NCBI GenBank assembly: GCA_024223715.1 | Contig: JAAEOA010000355.1 | Span: 1 to 35,108 of the forward strand | Source: a bacterium | GTDB taxonomy: Bacteria > Krumholzibacteriota > Krumholzibacteriia > LZORAL124-64-63 | DNA length: 35,108 nucleotides | Reading direction: 5' to 3' | The notes under the pieces: generated by a model | The model's database searches: none | What the model saw: the letters and a program-made list of their open reading frames with translations, nothing else | What the model was told of the DNA's origin: nothing | In this document: piece by piece, positions 16,640 to 24,882 of the stretch | Numbering within the stretch: the first letter of the stretch is position 1 | How the letters are laid out: the number at the start of each line of letters is the position of its first letter | Translations under genes and position numbers: made by a program

Positions 16640-16677
16640 GCAGGTGGAACTCCTGCAAACAGACCAAGGATGGTCTG
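16640..16677 (+). other. Two tandem hairpins in the leader of tolQ
   Basis: A 5-bp stem (16640-16644 with 16652-16656) is followed four bases later by a perfect 7-bp stem with a 4-base loop (16660-16666 with 16671-16677). No T run follows, so they do not look like a simple terminator. They lie about 65 bases before the tolQ start in a 164-base gap that otherwise shows no gene. They could be leader RNA structure or chance. Confidence 0.3.
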
Positions 16678-16742
16678 GCACGGATGCGGTCATGATGGAG
16701 CTCGACCAAATCCCCACTTTTTTAACATTTCAAGGAGCTTTT

Positions 16743-17504
16743 ATGTTCTCAGGACAAATTTCCGCATTGTCCTCAGGGATCTACCCTGTCCCCTTTGTGG
16801 GGTTACTGGGCCCGGGAGAGTTGATGGGTCTGGTTATGGATTCCACTTTCTTTGGCAAGGGTATTCTCTTGATTCTGTTAGTCTTGTCAGTGCTTTCCTG
16901 GGCAATTCTAGCAGATAAAGGCCGTCTGCTGATGGGGATTAAATCAGGGCATTCTGAATTCTGGAAAAAATGCGATCAATGGCTGGAGGGTTCCCTCAGT
17001 CAGGGAGAGTTTGTTGATTGGTGTGACCTGAACAACCACTTGCCTTTGGCCAATCAAATAATGGAGACACATGGGTTGCAGAATGTCCCGGATATTCGTC
17101 GCGCCAGTGAACGCGTTACTTATCTGGAAATGGAAAATCTGGAACGCTACCTGATTTTACTCTCCACTGCGGTGACCATTTCTCCTTTTCTGGGGCTGTT
17201 GGGTACCGTGTGGGGCATCATGAGTTCGTTTTTTGACATGTCGGCCATGCAGAGTGCCAATCTGGCTGTTGTGGCTCCTGGTATTGCTGAAGCTCTGGTA
17301 ACGACCATCGCCGGTCTGGCTACTGCAATTCCTGCTGTCATTTTTTATAATATGCTGGTGCGGAAAATTGACCTGGTTGCCAATGAAATGGAACGCTTGC
17401 GGACCGTCCTTGAAGAACGTGCCGGAGGCGGAAGCGGCGCTGTGGGCTCAGCAGGCAGAGATCTGTCTCGTCGTCCAGAAGTGCACGGAAGAGAGACCAT
17501 CTGA
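16743..17504 (+). CDS. tolQ: TolQ/ExbB-type proton channel subunit
   Basis: TolQ is the inner-membrane pentamer that, with TolR, uses the proton gradient to energise TolA. Three membrane segments are visible: about residues 38-57 (ILLILLVLSVLSW), then a long cytoplasmic loop, then two helices at about 135-155 (TISPFLGLLGTVWGI) and 175-200 (APGIAEALVTTIAGLATAIP), the family's most conserved stretch. The ATG at 16743 is chosen because AAGGAG is five bases upstream; longer in-frame starts from 16644 lack this. The product is 253 residues. Context with tolR, tolB, pal and cpoB favours TolQ over ExbB. The tolR start overlaps the stop by one base. Confidence 0.93.
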   Translation: MFSGQISALSSGIYPVPFVGLLGPGELMGLVMDSTFFGKGILLILLVLSVLSWAILADKGRLLMGIKSGHSEFWKKCDQWLEGSLSQGEFVDWCDLNNHLPLANQIMETHGLQNVPDIRRASERVTYLEMENLERYLILLSTAVTISPFLGLLGTVWGIMSSFFDMSAMQSANLAVVAPGIAEALVTTIAGLATAIPAVIFYNMLVRKIDLVANEMERLRTVLEERAGGGSGAVGSAGRDLSRRPEVHGRETI

Positions 17505-17911
17505 TGAGAAGGCGCAGCTCTTTCAGCAGTATGGCCGAAATCAATATCACTTCACTGGTGGATGTGACTTTGTGCCTGTTAATTATTTTTATGCTGACGG
17601 CGCCTTACATACAAGGTGGAGTGGAAGTTAATCTTCCTGAAGCGGAGACTCGTTCCACCATTGTCAAAGAGGGCCCGGTTATTTCCATCACCAACAACCG
17701 GCAGGTCTTTTTTAAGGAAAACACGGCATCTCTTGAAGCTTTGCCCAGCTTGTTGGCTGAATACGCCGACCAGAAAGAGACCATACCCGTCTACTTAAGA
17801 TGCGATGAAGAAGTGCCATACGGCTTTGTTTTGAAGGTCATGGCAGCCATTGAGAGGGAAGGATTCCTGAATCTCAGTCTGGTTGCCGACCAACCGGTGG
17901 GCGAGGGTTAA
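17504..17911 (+). CDS. tolR: TolR/ExbD-type proton channel subunit
   Basis: TolR has one N-terminal membrane helix and a periplasmic domain and completes the TolQR motor. The helix (about residues 17-36) contains LVDVTLCLLIIFM, with Asp20 at the position of the essential proton-carrying aspartate. A short basic N-terminus (MRRRSSFSSM) faces the cytoplasm. The periplasmic part has the typical V.LPEA.. segment after the helix and the ISITNNRQVFF strand. The length of 135 residues is normal. It overlaps tolQ by one base and is two bases from the next gene, so the three are surely co-translated. Confidence 0.94.
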   Translation: MRRRSSFSSMAEINITSLVDVTLCLLIIFMLTAPYIQGGVEVNLPEAETRSTIVKEGPVISITNNRQVFFKENTASLEALPSLLAEYADQKETIPVYLRCDEEVPYGFVLKVMAAIEREGFLNLSLVADQPVGEG

Positions 17912-17912
17912 A

Positions 17913-18623
17913 ATGACTCGCGGATTGCCAATCTCTATTTTTGTGCATGCAGTGACCATTGGCTTGGTGCTCATGTTTGGCAATACCGTTCACCAAAAAC
18001 CTTTTGAAACCCCTCGGACAATAGGAGTTAAATTAGTTGAACTGCCAAAAGTGCAGCCCAGCGAGGAACTTCCTGAGGACCTTGTGGAAAACATAGAACC
18101 TCCTAAACCCCGGGCAAAGGAACCGGAAGCGTTGCCCCCCAAAGAGGTTCCTCAGCCCAAGCCCGAACCCAAAAACAAACCGGAGCCCAAAGAAGAAGAG
18201 AAGCCAAAAGACATTATTCCCGATGTGGAACCCGAAAGTTCCGATGATCCGGATGATGTAAATGAGGAAGAAGACACACCGATCATTCCTTTGGCTACCG
18301 GAAATTCTGTTGCTGGAACAGATGCAGACTTCCCTTTTGCCTGGTACCTCTCGGTAATGGAAGGTCAGATTGGGCGCAACTGGAATCCTCGTCAAATGGG
18401 TTTCCGAAACGATTCTGGAATTGGCTGTGTCCTTCATTTTATCATTCAGAGGAATGGGGCCATTGGGCAGGTTACTCTGGTGCGGGAAAGTGGTGTGGGG
18501 GTTTATGATCGGGAAGCTTTGCGGGCGGTTCAATCCACCCGCCTTCCGCAATTGCCGGCAAATTTTGGTGCCAACAGCCTTGGTGTAACCATGACTTTTA
18601 ATCTTGAATCAGGTGGACAATGA
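17913..18623 (+). CDS. TolA/TonB-like energy transducer
   Basis: This is the motor-driven link between the inner and outer membranes. A single membrane anchor covers about residues 5-24 (ISIFVHAVTIGLVLMF, with the His found in TonB/TolA helices). A long Pro/Lys/Glu-rich spacer runs from about 50 to 125, and a TonB-like C-terminal domain from about 145 to 236 (GQIGRNWNP, VTLVRESGVGVYDREALRAV). The proline-rich spacer resembles TonB, while the position between tolR and tolB says TolA function. The ATG at 17913 follows GAGGG and the tolR stop by one base; an in-frame ATG at 17883 lies inside tolR. The product is 236 residues. Confidence 0.9.
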   Translation: MTRGLPISIFVHAVTIGLVLMFGNTVHQKPFETPRTIGVKLVELPKVQPSEELPEDLVENIEPPKPRAKEPEALPPKEVPQPKPEPKNKPEPKEEEKPKDIIPDVEPESSDDPDDVNEEEDTPIIPLATGNSVAGTDADFPFAWYLSVMEGQIGRNWNPRQMGFRNDSGIGCVLHFIIQRNGAIGQVTLVRESGVGVYDREALRAVQSTRLPQLPANFGANSLGVTMTFNLESGGQ

Positions 18624-19912
18624 GAAAACTGAGTTACTTCCTTTTTCTGATATTTCTTTTTGTTGTGTTTGGGGGCCAGGCTCTGGCTGCCAAAGACCGT
18701 ATTGAAGTGGGATCTGTCCTAACCAAAACGGCCTTCCTAAAGACAGACATTCTGGTCAACATGCTGGATGTTCTTTCCGGGGGGAATAACTCGGTAGCCA
18801 CAGCTGATGTGGTGGAGGAAGTTATTAACAACGATTTGGTTTTCAGCGGACTGATCAGGACTGGAAAAAGTGAAGCCGAAAGCGATACTCTCGATTTCCT
18901 GTATACCATTGAAGGAACTGTGGAAGGCCCCTTGCGAGATGCGGAAGTTACTGGGGAAGTTGCCCCCACTACGGTCAATTTGAATTTCATGTCCTGGCCT
19001 GGGCGTCAGCTTATTTTTAGCAAAAGATACCGTCCTTTACCCAGCCAGTACCGCACCACTGCACACCACTTCTCCCAGCAGGTTATTGAGTTCATTTCCT
19101 CTTCACCAGCTATCACCATGACACGTGTAGCTTTCTGCCGGGGTTCCCGGGACCGGACGGACCTTTATGCCGTGGATTATGATGGGGCCGGGGAATTAAA
19201 GTTGACTGCGAACCGGAGTCTGAATTTATGCCCCAGCTGGTCGCCCGATGGCAGTGAAATTGCCTTCACCAGCTATCGCGATGGCACCCAGGGATTGTAC
19301 AGTTTGAATACCAACACCGGGAGTGTCCGGCCGGTTATCGAGTTAAATGGACTGAATTATGGTGCCGACTGGCATCCTGACGGTCAGGAGTTATTATTGG
19401 CATTATCCAGGGGAGGGAATCCGGAAATTTATCGGATTTCACCGGAGGGGCGCATCATAAAGCGGCTGACGGTGTCAAAAAGCATCGAAATTAGCCCCAG
19501 TTGGGCCCCAAATGGCCGCGAATTGGTTTTTACCAGTGACAGAACCGGTACTCCTCAGTTATATATCATCGATGACGAAGGTACGGGACGGCGGCGGCGA
19601 ACCTTTGAAGGACGCTACAACGACTCGGCCGATTGGTCTCCGGACGGCAAACATATCGTTTACGCCACCCGAGAGGGCAACAATACCCAGATTGTTCTGA
19701 TGGATGCCACCGGTGAAAACCGGCAGGTCCTGACTGGCAATGGCTGGGGGAATTGTGAAGACCCAAGTTGGGCACCGGATGGACGACACATTGTCTTTAC
19801 GTCTGACCGCAGCGGCGTCTTCAAACTTTATGTTTGCGACGTTGAGGAAAAGAGTTTTCGTCAACTTACGTTCGGTCCCGATCCGGACACCACCCCTGCC
19901 TGGTCACATTAG
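18620..19912 (+). CDS. tolB: Tol-Pal system beta-propeller protein TolB
   Basis: TolB is a periplasmic protein that binds Pal and helps constrict the outer membrane at division. A signal peptide covers residues 1 to about 24 (ending QALAA). The N-terminal alpha/beta domain runs to about residue 160. A six-bladed propeller follows, with repeated PD40 units: PSWSPDGSEIAFTS, ADWHPDGQELL, PSWAPNGRELVFTSD, ADWSPDGKHIVYAT and PSWAPDGRHIVFTSD. The 430-residue length is typical. Its ATG overlaps the previous stop by four bases. It is followed 47 bases later by pal. Confidence 0.96.
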   Translation: MRKLSYFLFLIFLFVVFGGQALAAKDRIEVGSVLTKTAFLKTDILVNMLDVLSGGNNSVATADVVEEVINNDLVFSGLIRTGKSEAESDTLDFLYTIEGTVEGPLRDAEVTGEVAPTTVNLNFMSWPGRQLIFSKRYRPLPSQYRTTAHHFSQQVIEFISSSPAITMTRVAFCRGSRDRTDLYAVDYDGAGELKLTANRSLNLCPSWSPDGSEIAFTSYRDGTQGLYSLNTNTGSVRPVIELNGLNYGADWHPDGQELLLALSRGGNPEIYRISPEGRIIKRLTVSKSIEISPSWAPNGRELVFTSDRTGTPQLYIIDDEGTGRRRRTFEGRYNDSADWSPDGKHIVYATREGNNTQIVLMDATGENRQVLTGNGWGNCEDPSWAPDGRHIVFTSDRSGVFKLYVCDVEEKSFRQLTFGPDPDTTPAWSH

Positions 19913-19959
19913 AAAAGTGACTTCAGCAGGTTGAACCACTCTTAAAGGAGTATTTCAGC

Positions 19960-20508
19960 ATGAATTTCAGTAGCATCAACAGCCGCACCCTGATCATTAT
20001 TATGGCCATTTTGGCCGTGGGTATGCTTTTCACAGGTTGTTCCAAAGATCAGGAAGTCGAAACTGACCCTGGGGCCGAAGAAACCTCTGCTCCGGTGGAA
20101 GAAATTCCCAATGAACCCGTTGCTGAGCCTGTAACACCTGTCGAACAAGCTATCGATTACGCCAGCCTTGAGCCAGCAGACTTTGGTGTTGAAGATGTTT
20201 TCTTTGCCCTGGATCAATATGACCTGGACAACGAAGCGATGAGCATTCTTTCAGCCAACGCTCGTCTCATTCGTGAAGCCGGTGTGACTATCATGGTTTC
20301 CGGTCACTGCGATGAGCGAGGAACTGTGGAATACAATATGGCTCTGGGTGAAAAACGGGCTTTGGTTGTTCGTGACTATCTGGTTAGCCTGGGTGTTCCA
20401 GCTGGTAACTTGCGCACTACTTCTTATGGTAAAAGCAAACCTTTTGCTTATGGCCACGATGAAGGTGCTTGGGCAAAAAACCGACGCACTCACTTTGAAC
20501 GTCCCTAG
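19960..20508 (+). CDS. pal: Peptidoglycan-associated lipoprotein Pal
   Basis: Pal is an outer-membrane lipoprotein that grips peptidoglycan and partners TolB. The signal ends in the lipobox FTGC, giving lipidated Cys27. An acidic, Pro-rich linker (about 28-62) leads into an OmpA-type domain (about 70-182). There VFFALDQYDLD, GHCDERGTVEYN, LGEKRA and the closing NRRTHFERP match the family, including the Asp and Arg that bind diaminopimelate. AAGGAG is just upstream of the start. The stop is immediately followed by a tandem repeat (20509-20564). Confidence 0.96.
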   Translation: MNFSSINSRTLIIIMAILAVGMLFTGCSKDQEVETDPGAEETSAPVEEIPNEPVAEPVTPVEQAIDYASLEPADFGVEDVFFALDQYDLDNEAMSILSANARLIREAGVTIMVSGHCDERGTVEYNMALGEKRALVVRDYLVSLGVPAGNLRTTSYGKSKPFAYGHDEGAWAKNRRTHFERP

Positions 20509-20564
20509 ATTGTCCGGAAATTATTGTCCGGAAATTATTGTCCGGAAATTTTAGTTCAGAAATT
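20509..20564 (+). repeat. Short tandem repeat, three perfect 14-base copies plus one degenerate
   Basis: The unit ATTGTCCGGAAATT occurs at 20509-20522, 20523-20536 and 20537-20550 without a single difference, and a fourth copy at 20551-20564 matches at 10 of 14 positions. It begins at the first base after the pal stop codon and lies in the 141-base gap before cpoB. Each copy contains the palindrome TCCGGA. The unit is not a multiple of three and no ORF runs through it. Confidence 0.9.
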
Positions 20565-20649
20565 GCCGTTTGGAACACCGCTTTCAGAGTTTGACGTGTG
20601 GTTTTTGCCAAACAGTTGAGAAACTGAAATAAGCAAAAGAAGGTTCTTG

Positions 20650-21423
20650 ATGACTTCGGTTCATGCCAAAATGCTTGTATTGGCGGTCCTATTGGGGACC
20701 GCCATTACTGGTTGCGCCCCTCAGCTCGATAGAATTGAAGTGGCGGTTCAGGACAATCACGATGAAATGTCCGTCATGAAAGCAGAGAACAAACGCCTGC
20801 TGCAGGAAGTTGAAGCTTTGGCTGAACTGCTGCGTATGGAGAGCACAGTTGGAGATGAAACCAGCGCCATGCGCATGAGCCGTTTGTCCCAGCTGTCATC
20901 CAAAATGGACCAGCTGATGAACAAACTGGACGACAATTCCGAATATATGCGCGACTTGTCGGCCCGTGTTGATTTGCTTGCCACCCGATCAGGTTTACCG
21001 ACCCTTGGAGAATACAAGGTTCCCACCAAAGAAGCTGCCAAAAGTGTTTTGGTGGAAGAAGGGCAAGCTATTTACGATATGGCTGTTCTAGACCGGGATC
21101 AGGGCAACGTAACTCTCGCTCGGCAGGGGTTTACAGAATTCCTGAAACAATATCCCACAAGTGAAATTTCTGACGATGCCCTTTACTGGCTGGGCGATTT
21201 GGCTTATGGTGAAAAAGAGTACGAAGAAGCCCTTGGTTATTTTCAGAAATTGCTGGAACAATATCCGAGAGCTGAGTTTGCACCGGCCGCCATGTTCAAA
21301 AGCCGGACTTGTTTTCTGGAATTGAATCGTCAGGATGATGCCTGGGAAATGGGTGGTCAACTTTTGGGCCAATTCCCGGACAGCCCTGAGGCCGCCCTGT
21401 TGATAGAAGAAAGCGGCCAATAA
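20650..21423 (+). CDS. cpoB: CpoB/YbgF-type Tol-Pal coordinator with TPR repeats
   Basis: CpoB links Tol-Pal constriction with cell-wall synthesis. Here it is predicted to be a lipoprotein: the signal ends ITGC with Cys22, whereas the E. coli protein is soluble periplasmic. A coiled coil spans about residues 35-110 (heptad-like, many Met, Leu and Glu). The C-terminal third (about 130-257) is a TPR domain with DALYWLGDLAYGEKEYEEAL, YPRAEFAPAAMFK and a DDAWEMG helix, as in YbgF. The ATG at 20650 is used; a TTG codon directly before it is also in frame. The product is 257 residues. It closes the tol-pal order seen in many Gram-negatives. Confidence 0.9.
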   Translation: MTSVHAKMLVLAVLLGTAITGCAPQLDRIEVAVQDNHDEMSVMKAENKRLLQEVEALAELLRMESTVGDETSAMRMSRLSQLSSKMDQLMNKLDDNSEYMRDLSARVDLLATRSGLPTLGEYKVPTKEAAKSVLVEEGQAIYDMAVLDRDQGNVTLARQGFTEFLKQYPTSEISDDALYWLGDLAYGEKEYEEALGYFQKLLEQYPRAEFAPAAMFKSRTCFLELNRQDDAWEMGGQLLGQFPDSPEAALLIEESGQ

Positions 21424-21453
21424 GGCCAGGACTATCTTTAAGGAGAATTTGCT

Positions 21454-21783
21454 GTGGCAAAGTTCGATACCCTGAAAATGGCTCGTGGTATGAATCAGGT
21501 CTTTCGTCCGGTGGAGGTCACCGACATCGATGACCAGTACCATGCTTTTATTGTTCGGTACAGTGGCGATTACATCACTCACCAACACGACACCGACGAA
21601 TTTGTGCACATCCTTGAAGGTTCTCTGTTGGTGGAAATTGATGGAAAAACTGAAGAAGTTCGTCAGGGGCAGTCCATCCTTATTCCTGCTGGCAGTACCC
21701 ATCGTCCCCGTTGTGGTAACATGGCCCTGGGTCTGGTTGTGGAAAAAAGAGGAACGCAAAAACAGATGGATCCAGAAGTTTAA
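21454..21783 (+). CDS. Small cupin-domain protein
   Basis: This is a 109-residue single-domain cupin, a beta-barrel that usually binds a metal. Cupin motif 1 is visible as HQHDTDEFVHILEG (His-x-His, then Glu), and motif 2 as PAGSTHRPRC with the last His ligand. There is no signal peptide, so it is cytoplasmic. It could be a small enzyme, a sugar-phosphate isomerase relative or a sensor; sequence alone does not say. The GTG start has AAGGAG eight bases upstream. It lies 30 bases after cpoB and directly before the terminator, so it probably belongs to the tol-pal transcript. Confidence 0.85.
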   Translation: MAKFDTLKMARGMNQVFRPVEVTDIDDQYHAFIVRYSGDYITHQHDTDEFVHILEGSLLVEIDGKTEEVRQGQSILIPAGSTHRPRCGNMALGLVVEKRGTQKQMDPEV

Positions 21784-21800
21784 TTTTGCTTCAAATATAA

Positions 21801-21838
21801 AAAAAGGGCCGGGGGTTTTCCCCGGCCCTTTTTTTTGG
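21801..21838. terminator. Bidirectional intrinsic terminator between the cupin gene and fbp
   Basis: A GC-rich perfect stem (21804-21814 with 21820-21830, loop GTTTT) is flanked by A-rich sequence on the left and eight T's on the right, so it works on both strands. It separates the end of the tol-pal/cupin transcript from the convergent fbp gene. Confidence 0.92.
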
Positions 21839-21845
21839 TTTGCCC

Positions 21846-22886
21846 TTAGCCTTTTTTGGAAAGTTCATTTTCAATCCACATGACATCGCCCCTGCTGCCA
21901 ATGTACAGTGGAACGCGCATGTGCATATCGGTCGGGACAATGTCCATGATGTTTTGTTTGCCGTCACTGGCGTATCCGCCGGCGCCTTCGGCGATCATGG
22001 CCAGAGGAGCCGCTTCACACATGAGGCGCAATTTGCCCTGGGTTTTGTTCTTGGTCGGCGGATAAAGATAAATGCCTCCATAGAGCAGATTGCGATGGAA
22101 GTCGGCTACAAGGGAACCAATGTAACGGGTAGATTTTCCAGCTCCTGAAGTGGGGGCGTCGGTGCGTTGGCTTTTGGTATCGTGTCCGTACTTAATTTGA
22201 CGAACCACTTCGCGGACTTCAGGACTCCATTGAGGCTCGTAGGCTTCGTTTACCGAATAAATTTTACCAGTGAAAGGAGTGGTGATGTGCTCGTGGCTGA
22301 GAAGGAATTCGCCCAGGCTGGGGTCGAGAGTGAACCCATGCACGCCGTGGCCGGCTGTGTAGACAAACATAGTGCTGGAACCATAAATGACGTAACCGGC
22401 TGCCACTTGTTCACACCCTGCCTGCAACAGATCTTCTTTATCAACTTTGTTACGGCGGGATTTGCGTTTCCAAATACCAAAAATGGTTCCCACGGAAACG
22501 TTGGCATCGATGTTGGAGCTGCCATCGAGGGGATCAAAGACAACTATGTAATTTCCACTTCCCCCTTCAGAGTCGATAAAAACGGGCTCGGCCAATTCTT
22601 CACTACCCATAATGCAGACCTGGTTACGGGTCCCGAGGCATTTCAGAAAAACATTGTTGGCAAATTCATCCAGCTTTTGAACCACTTCACCCTGGACGTT
22701 CTGGTCACCAGTGGCTCCAATAATATCAACCAAACCCGCTTTGTTAACTTCACGACTGATTACCTTTGCGGCAAAGGTGATGTCGCTCAAAAGGCCAGTA
22801 AAGTCGCCACTGGCAGAAGGGTGCATGGATTGTAATTCCAGAATGTGGGTTTCAATGGTTTGCAGATTTTTGGGAGCCTGAGTCAT
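21846..22886 (-). CDS. fbp: Class 1 fructose-1,6-bisphosphatase
   Basis: This enzyme removes the 1-phosphate from fructose-1,6-bisphosphate in gluconeogenesis. The family signature FDPLDGSSNID (residues about 117-127) and the metal-binding GSEELAE (94-100) are intact, as are QGEVVQKLD and the C-terminal GGYASDGKQNIMDI. The 346-residue length is typical for class 1. The ATG at 22886 has AAGGTG six bases before it; a GTG ten codons upstream is the alternative. It is divergent from the pyrroline-5-carboxylate dehydrogenase gene, which fits growth on amino acids with gluconeogenic flux, though joint control is only inferred. Confidence 0.96.
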   Translation of the reverse strand: MTQAPKNLQTIETHILELQSMHPSASGDFTGLLSDITFAAKVISREVNKAGLVDIIGATGDQNVQGEVVQKLDEFANNVFLKCLGTRNQVCIMGSEELAEPVFIDSEGGSGNYIVVFDPLDGSSNIDANVSVGTIFGIWKRKSRRNKVDKEDLLQAGCEQVAAGYVIYGSSTMFVYTAGHGVHGFTLDPSLGEFLLSHEHITTPFTGKIYSVNEAYEPQWSPEVREVVRQIKYGHDTKSQRTDAPTSGAGKSTRYIGSLVADFHRNLLYGGIYLYPPTKNKTQGKLRLMCEAAPLAMIAEGAGGYASDGKQNIMDIVPTDMHMRVPLYIGSRGDVMWIENELSKKG

Positions 22887-22967
22887 TGTTTCACCTTTTT
22901 TGACTATTTTGGACACGACTGAGCTGAATCAAAACGGCCGGAAGGTCTGATTCCGGTTTCAAAGTCA

Positions 22968-22995
22968 ATAATAACAGGATTTACAACGGAGACAA
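22968..22995 (-). promoter_or_regulatory. Candidate fbp promoter
   Basis: Read on the minus strand, TTGTCT (22990-22995) and TATTAT (22968-22973) are separated by 16 bases and lie about 80 bases before the fbp start. The 283-base gap between fbp and the divergent dehydrogenase gene shows no other gene. A TTGACT at 23027-23032 on the plus strand has no good -10 partner. Confidence 0.35.
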
Positions 22996-23169
22996 CTATC
23001 TTCTATGGGTGGTTCTTCTTGCCAAATTGACTTGTTTTTGCCATCGTGCAGGAATCAGTAAGGTAAATGGGTTTTTGTTTCTGTGCAGGACCCATGATTT
23101 CGGGATTCTCAACAGCTGATTCAAGGTTTCCCCATCAGCAGTCCGCGGTTAAGCCGCCGAGGAGTTTTC

Positions 23170-24804
23170 ATGCCCAACGCCAACTACAAAGTGCCCGTAC
23201 CTGTAAATGAACCGGTAAAAGGCTACGAACAGGGTTCCCCTGAGAAAAAAGAAATGAAAGCCATGCTGAAAAAGCAGGCTTCCGAAAAAATTGAGATTCC
23301 CATGGTTATTGGGGGCGAAGAAATTCGTACCGGCCAAATGGCCGATTGCGTTATGCCTCATAATCACCAGCATATTCTCGGTCAGTATCACAAAGGTGGG
23401 GCCGTGGAAGTAAAAATGGCCATCAAAGCTGCAAAAAAGGCCAAAAAAGGCTGGTCGGCAATGCCATTCGAGCATCGTGCTGCCATCATGCTGAAAGCTG
23501 CCGACTTGCTGGCCGGGCGCTACCGCCAAACCCTGAACGTGGCCACTATGCTTGGACAGGGCAAGAACGCCATGCAGGCTGAAATTGACAGTGCCTGTGA
23601 GCTCATCGATTTCCTGCGTTTTAACGTTCATTATGCTCAGCAGATCATGTCTGAACAACCGGCCAGTTCACCTGGTATCTGGAATCAACTTGAACAACGT
23701 CCTTTGGATGGCTTTGTTTTCGCTGTGACTCCGTTTAATTTCACAGCCATTGCCGGTAACCTGACCACGGCTCCGGCTCTGATGGGTAATACTATTGTCT
23801 GGAAGCCTGCATCCAGTTCTGTATTCAGTGGCCATTATTTGATGGAATTGTTCAAAGAGGCAGGCCTGCCCGATGGTGTTATTAACTTTGTTCCTGGCAG
23901 TGGTGGTCAAATTGGTAATCCGGTAATGGGAAGCCCTGAACTGGGTGGCGTTCACTTCACCGGCAGTACCGCGGTGTTCCAGAACATGTGGAAACAAATT
24001 GGTACCAACATCCATAACTATGGTTGTTATCCGCGCATTGTCGGGGAAACCGGCGGCAAGGATTTTGTCTTTGCTCATCCCAGTGCCGATGTGACTGCTC
24101 TGGTAACGGCCCTGGTTCGTGGATCTTTTGAGTATCAGGGACAAAAATGCAGTGCGGCAAGCCGTGCATATATTCCTGCCAATTTGTGGCCACAGGTTAA
24201 AAAAGAATTGCTGGCCATGGTGGGGACAATTAAGCAGGGCGACGTGACCGACTTCCGCAACTTCATGGGTGCGGTCATTGACAAACATGCTTTCGATAGC
24301 ATCAAGGGCTACATCACCCGAGCCAAAAAGGCCAGGGGTAAGGCAAAAATCCTTATTGGTGGCGGCTGCGATGATAAAAAAGGATACTTCATTGAACCAA
24401 CGGTAATTGAAGCCAAAGATCCTCATTACGAAAGCATGGTTGAAGAGATCTTCGGCCCTGTGCTTACCGTATTTGTTTACGAAGAAAAAGACCTGCTGAA
24501 AACTCTGCGTCTTTGCGATACCAGCAGTGCTTATGCTCTGACCGGAGCCATCTTTGCTCAGGACCGCAAGGCCCTGATTAAAATGAAAGATGAGCTTGAG
24601 GGTGCGGCTGGCAACTTCTACCTGAACGATAAACCTACCGGTGCTGTGGTGGGGCAACAACCGTTTGGTGGCAGCCGAGCCAGTGGAACCAATGACAAGG
24701 CTGGCAGTTACCTGAACCTTATTCGTTGGACCAGTCCTCGTACCGTAAAAGAGACGTTTGACGCTCCCAGGGATTATCCGTATCCCTATATGTCTACCCG
24801 GTAG
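23170..24804 (+). CDS. 1-pyrroline-5-carboxylate dehydrogenase (ALDH4 type)
   Basis: This NAD-dependent aldehyde dehydrogenase oxidises glutamate semialdehyde (from pyrroline-5-carboxylate) to glutamate, the second step of proline breakdown. VGETGGKDF holds the catalytic Glu293 and GQKCSAASR the nucleophile Cys327. TPFNFTAIAGN, WKPASSS, HFTGST and EEIFGPVLTVFVY are further landmarks, and PFGGSRASGTNDKAGS near the C-terminus is typical of the ALDH4A1-like group. The 544-residue length fits this single-domain form, not the fused PutA. A GAGGAG site precedes the ATG. No proline dehydrogenase gene is in the window. Confidence 0.94.
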   Translation: MPNANYKVPVPVNEPVKGYEQGSPEKKEMKAMLKKQASEKIEIPMVIGGEEIRTGQMADCVMPHNHQHILGQYHKGGAVEVKMAIKAAKKAKKGWSAMPFEHRAAIMLKAADLLAGRYRQTLNVATMLGQGKNAMQAEIDSACELIDFLRFNVHYAQQIMSEQPASSPGIWNQLEQRPLDGFVFAVTPFNFTAIAGNLTTAPALMGNTIVWKPASSSVFSGHYLMELFKEAGLPDGVINFVPGSGGQIGNPVMGSPELGGVHFTGSTAVFQNMWKQIGTNIHNYGCYPRIVGETGGKDFVFAHPSADVTALVTALVRGSFEYQGQKCSAASRAYIPANLWPQVKKELLAMVGTIKQGDVTDFRNFMGAVIDKHAFDSIKGYITRAKKARGKAKILIGGGCDDKKGYFIEPTVIEAKDPHYESMVEEIFGPVLTVFVYEEKDLLKTLRLCDTSSAYALTGAIFAQDRKALIKMKDELEGAAGNFYLNDKPTGAVVGQQPFGGSRASGTNDKAGSYLNLIRWTSPRTVKETFDAPRDYPYPYMSTR

Positions 24805-24847
24805 TTTTGGGTTGCATTTGCAATCTGCCGGATCGCGTAAGCGAGGT

Positions 24848-24882
24848 GAGGGGTGACCACTGGGTCGCCCCTCAATTTTATT
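24848..24882 (+). terminator. Intrinsic terminator after the pyrroline-5-carboxylate dehydrogenase gene
   Basis: An 11-bp stem with one G-T wobble (24848-24858 with 24863-24873, loop ACTG) is followed by AATTTTATT. It separates this gene from the convergent minus-strand gene that ends at 24881. Confidence 0.75.

Noticed and set aside
20509-20564. CRISPR-like array
   Set aside because: The 14-base units are directly abutting with no spacers, so it is a simple tandem repeat.
22167-22835. 222-residue plus-strand ORF
   Set aside because: It is antisense to fbp, which has all its catalytic motifs; no independent coding evidence.
23668-24660. 330-residue minus-strand ORF
   Set aside because: It lies wholly opposite the clear dehydrogenase gene, has no domain or ribosome site, and its length follows from codon bias of the sense gene.
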